Shown piece by piece: positions 61,871 through 64,000 of a DNA stretch of 64,000 nucleotides. The stretch spans positions 30,269,052 to 30,333,051 of the forward strand of contig CM060183.1 of NCBI GenBank assembly GCA_030549335.1. Reading direction: 5' to 3'. The translations under genes were made by a program, and so were the position numbers. The first letter of the stretch is position 1, and each line of letters starts with the position of its first letter. Source of the stretch: Pontederia crassipes. Lineage: Eukaryota > Streptophyta > Magnoliopsida > Commelinales > Pontederiaceae. The notes below the pieces were generated by a model that had not been told where the DNA came from, made no database searches, and saw nothing but the letters and a program-made list of their open reading frames with translations.

Positions 61871-62056
61871 GAGAAGACAAAAGGCAAAATGAGAAGCATG
61901 TGTGTTAGGGTTGATGGGGAAAAATGGAAAAAAAATGTGGGAATCTGAGCTGTCAATCTTGAATCGAACGGGTGTAAAGACGTGCACGATCTCAGTCCTT
62001 GATTATCGCTTCGACCCTCAAAATCTTGGGAGCACCCCATTAAATTCTTTGGCAAA

Positions 62057-64000
62057 GTGATTAGAGGACCTATGCAATAATTTAAGATTTAAATATGAAG
62101 GATATCACTACATGATCTCTTAAGAATTTAAAATGAATAATATTTCAATCAGAATAAAGGTGTTGTATCTTAATTATCATTAATTATTCGCATCTTTCAA
62201 ATGCATCTTATACTCATTGATAATCTACAATAAATTATATTAACTATTCATTCTTGATCAACATCTCAAATAAAAGAATGTTCATATTTCTATCAACTTG
62301 TTAAATGTTTCCTTTGTTCCTCTTGAGTCTCTCCACTATTATTTCTCTCAATGTATCTTTCTCATATTTTCTTCCCTCTCTTTCCATCTTCACTTTCTTT
62401 CCTTCTCTCCCTTTCACCCAATTTTCACTCTCAAATATCATCTTCCTCTCTCCCTCTCCCTTTTATATCTCGCAACTCCTGGCCAATGGAACCTACAATG
62501 TCCAAGCGAACCCATCAAAACACAAGCTGATCTTGCTAGGTTGCTTGAGTCGCAATGGGTCATGAGTTCACAATTTCCAAGTGAAGTTGCTAGGTTGCTT
62601 GATGTGTGGAAGAAGAAATATCAATTTTTGAGTGATGGATTTTTTTGCATGAGGAAGATAGAGAAAATAAGGAATAAAATTGGAAAAGAAGTAAAAGGCC
62701 ACAAATTGTGCGAAATTATCATATTTCATAGGTAAAAACATATTTTACTTTTTTTTTGTCATATTTCTCGTAAGGGAGTTCTTCCATCATTATTTTCCTT
62801 TTTGGTTTGTCTTTCCTCTTCTCATATCTACCCCTTTTTAAGTGTTATTGGCATTGTTGTTGCTTCCATGGGACCATCCCCTCAATGTAAATGCAAAAAG
62901 TTTTGTCTAGCTAAAATCCCAATCCTAGTCTTCCATGAGGAGGTAAGTTTGAAAGAATATCATCTGCCTGAACCATTGGTGATCATTTTTATTTTCTAGC
63001 ACTACGCTCTCACCAACACTGGCCTATTCTCTAAGTCCTACAATATTCAGGTTGACAACTAACATTCCATCCATAGTGCCCATCACACAGTCGATGGATC
63101 CTAGAGTTCCTCCCAGACATTTCTTCACCTTAACCTTCACAAGCTTCTCTTAACCTTCAAGACTGCAACCAATGCCCCCATTCCCTCGTCCGAAACAGGT
63201 TATGCCTTATGCAAAGTATCTTCAGAGCCATACATGAATGTGTGTATAGGGAGAGGGAGGGAGAGAGAATGAATGAATGAATGTTGAGAGCGATCAATTG
63301 TCTTGTTGGACAAGGGCACATGTATATGTGCGCGTGTGTGAGAGAGAGCATTGCTTGCCAAAGAAGAAAGAAAGCACACTAGTAGACAACTTGCCATCAA
63401 TTGCTTGATTTTTATCAGTCAGAAGATAGTGACAATTGTAAATTACAACCCTCAACGTGTGATATACAAAAAAATTACATCCCAATTAGTATGAGAGAGA
63501 GAACTCAAAAAAATTGTTACATCATCATATCATTCATTTTTCTTTGATAGAAATTTATTAGGATGATTAACTAATTCTAATTCTAAAAACTTGAGAATTG
63601 TGTCATTTTTTAAAATTGATTAGAAATATTGGGATTTGATTACAACCTTTTTTTTCGTATTGTCATGTCTAAAGTTGTTTAATTTTTCCCACCTAGGTGT
63701 AATTTTATTCCCCTTATAACATATCATGGGTTGTTATGGTGTCCATTTTTTTCTAAAAGAAAGTGCTTATCTATTGATAAAAACTTTAGAGGAGTCAAAA
63801 TGCAAGTATTTAAGTAATTGAGAAGATAAATTATCCTCTCAAAAGAAATGGTCTTTGATGACTTAGGCCAAATAGTCAACCCCATTAATTTCTCAGTAGC
63901 AATGTTCAATAGTGTATTTGTGGGATGGAAGAAAGTAGACGCTTGATGTCATAAATGATTTCGCAAAATCTCCAAGGGTCTGCATCCTAGGACATGATTG
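62057..64000. other. AT-rich intergenic DNA
   Basis: The longest frame, 62298-62735 (+), encodes 145 residues with no family I recognise; its first half is a Ser/Leu/Phe-rich stretch from CT-rich DNA. I do not call it a gene. GAGA runs occur near 63250-63350. Confidence 0.45.

Larger units (their letters stand above)
60838..62047. mobile_element. Long-TIR MULE-like element, Pack-MULE candidate
   Basis: Ends are inverted: left GGATTTAATGGGGTACTCCC and, on the other strand from the right, GAATTTAATGGGGTGCTCCC. Weaker inverted similarity continues for about 150 bases (CGTGCGCATGTTTATAGCCG against CGTGCACGTCTTTACACCCG). TTTGGCAA flanks both sides (60830-60837 and 62048-62055). Long TIRs with an 8-9 bp duplication fit Mutator-like elements. 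No transposase is seen. The interior is GC-rich, unlike the flanks, with two sets of tandem repeats, which suggests captured host DNA. Confidence 0.75.

Noticed and set aside
61013..61948. GC-rich frames of 60-126 codons on both strands
   Set aside because: They lie inside the MULE-like element and reflect tandem repeats; no protein family is recognised.
62298..62735. 145-codon plus-strand frame
   Set aside because: Its start lies in CT-rich DNA and no known domain is seen; could be chance. Kept only as a note.

Overview
This is a nuclear segment of a flowering-plant genome. Three spliced or single-exon plant genes sit among plant transposons of several classes, with long CT, AT and ATT microsatellites and AT-rich introns. 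The GC-rich 5' coding parts of the TCP and bZIP genes make a monocot plausible, but the species cannot be named from this window.

Host genes: (1) a class II (CIN-type) TCP transcription factor at 702-1709 (+) carrying a miR319 target site; (2) a four-exon group E bZIP transcription factor at 38083-39696 (+); (3) a twelve-exon NSUN6-like RNA cytosine-5 methyltransferase at 58355-40604 (-), convergent with the bZIP gene. I rebuilt its splice junctions by eye into an uninterrupted frame of 593 codons. A decayed ABA-receptor-like (PYR/PYL) pseudogene lies at about 31220-32222 (-).

Mobile DNA by position: a non-autonomous CACTA element (5075-6747, 3-bp duplication TAC); an old Ty3/gypsy element, LTRs 7047-8935 and 15296-17098, carrying a second copy of the same CACTA family nested in its integrase (13398-14907, duplication TGT); a second Ty3/gypsy element on the minus strand, LTRs 21081-23031 and 28432-30367, which split a GC-rich repeat tract and carries an extra ORF ahead of gag; a Mutator-like MITE inside the PYL pseudogene (31355-31978); the right end of another CACTA-like family (ending 33689); a foldback MITE (35502-36003); four short non-LTR insertions with target duplications (three RTE-like tails and one longer RTE LINE 3' fragment) in NSUN6 introns; a young Ty3/gypsy element with 437-bp LTRs and a perfect GTTCC duplication in NSUN6 intron 1 (52567-57747); a SINE-like insertion (60532-60707); and a long-TIR MULE-like element with GC-rich, tandemly repeated internal DNA (60838-62047), a Pack-MULE candidate.

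The NSUN6-like gene has expanded to about 17.8 kb largely through insertions, yet every exon remains open and in phase. The rest (2-5 kb, 17-20.6 kb, 33.7-37.4 kb, 58.4-60.5 kb, 62-64 kb) is AT-rich intergenic DNA in which I see no convincing gene. No completely new system is evident. The most unusual items are the nested CACTA family, the Pack-MULE candidate, the pre-gag zinc-knuckle ORF and the RTE tails placed beside splice acceptors.
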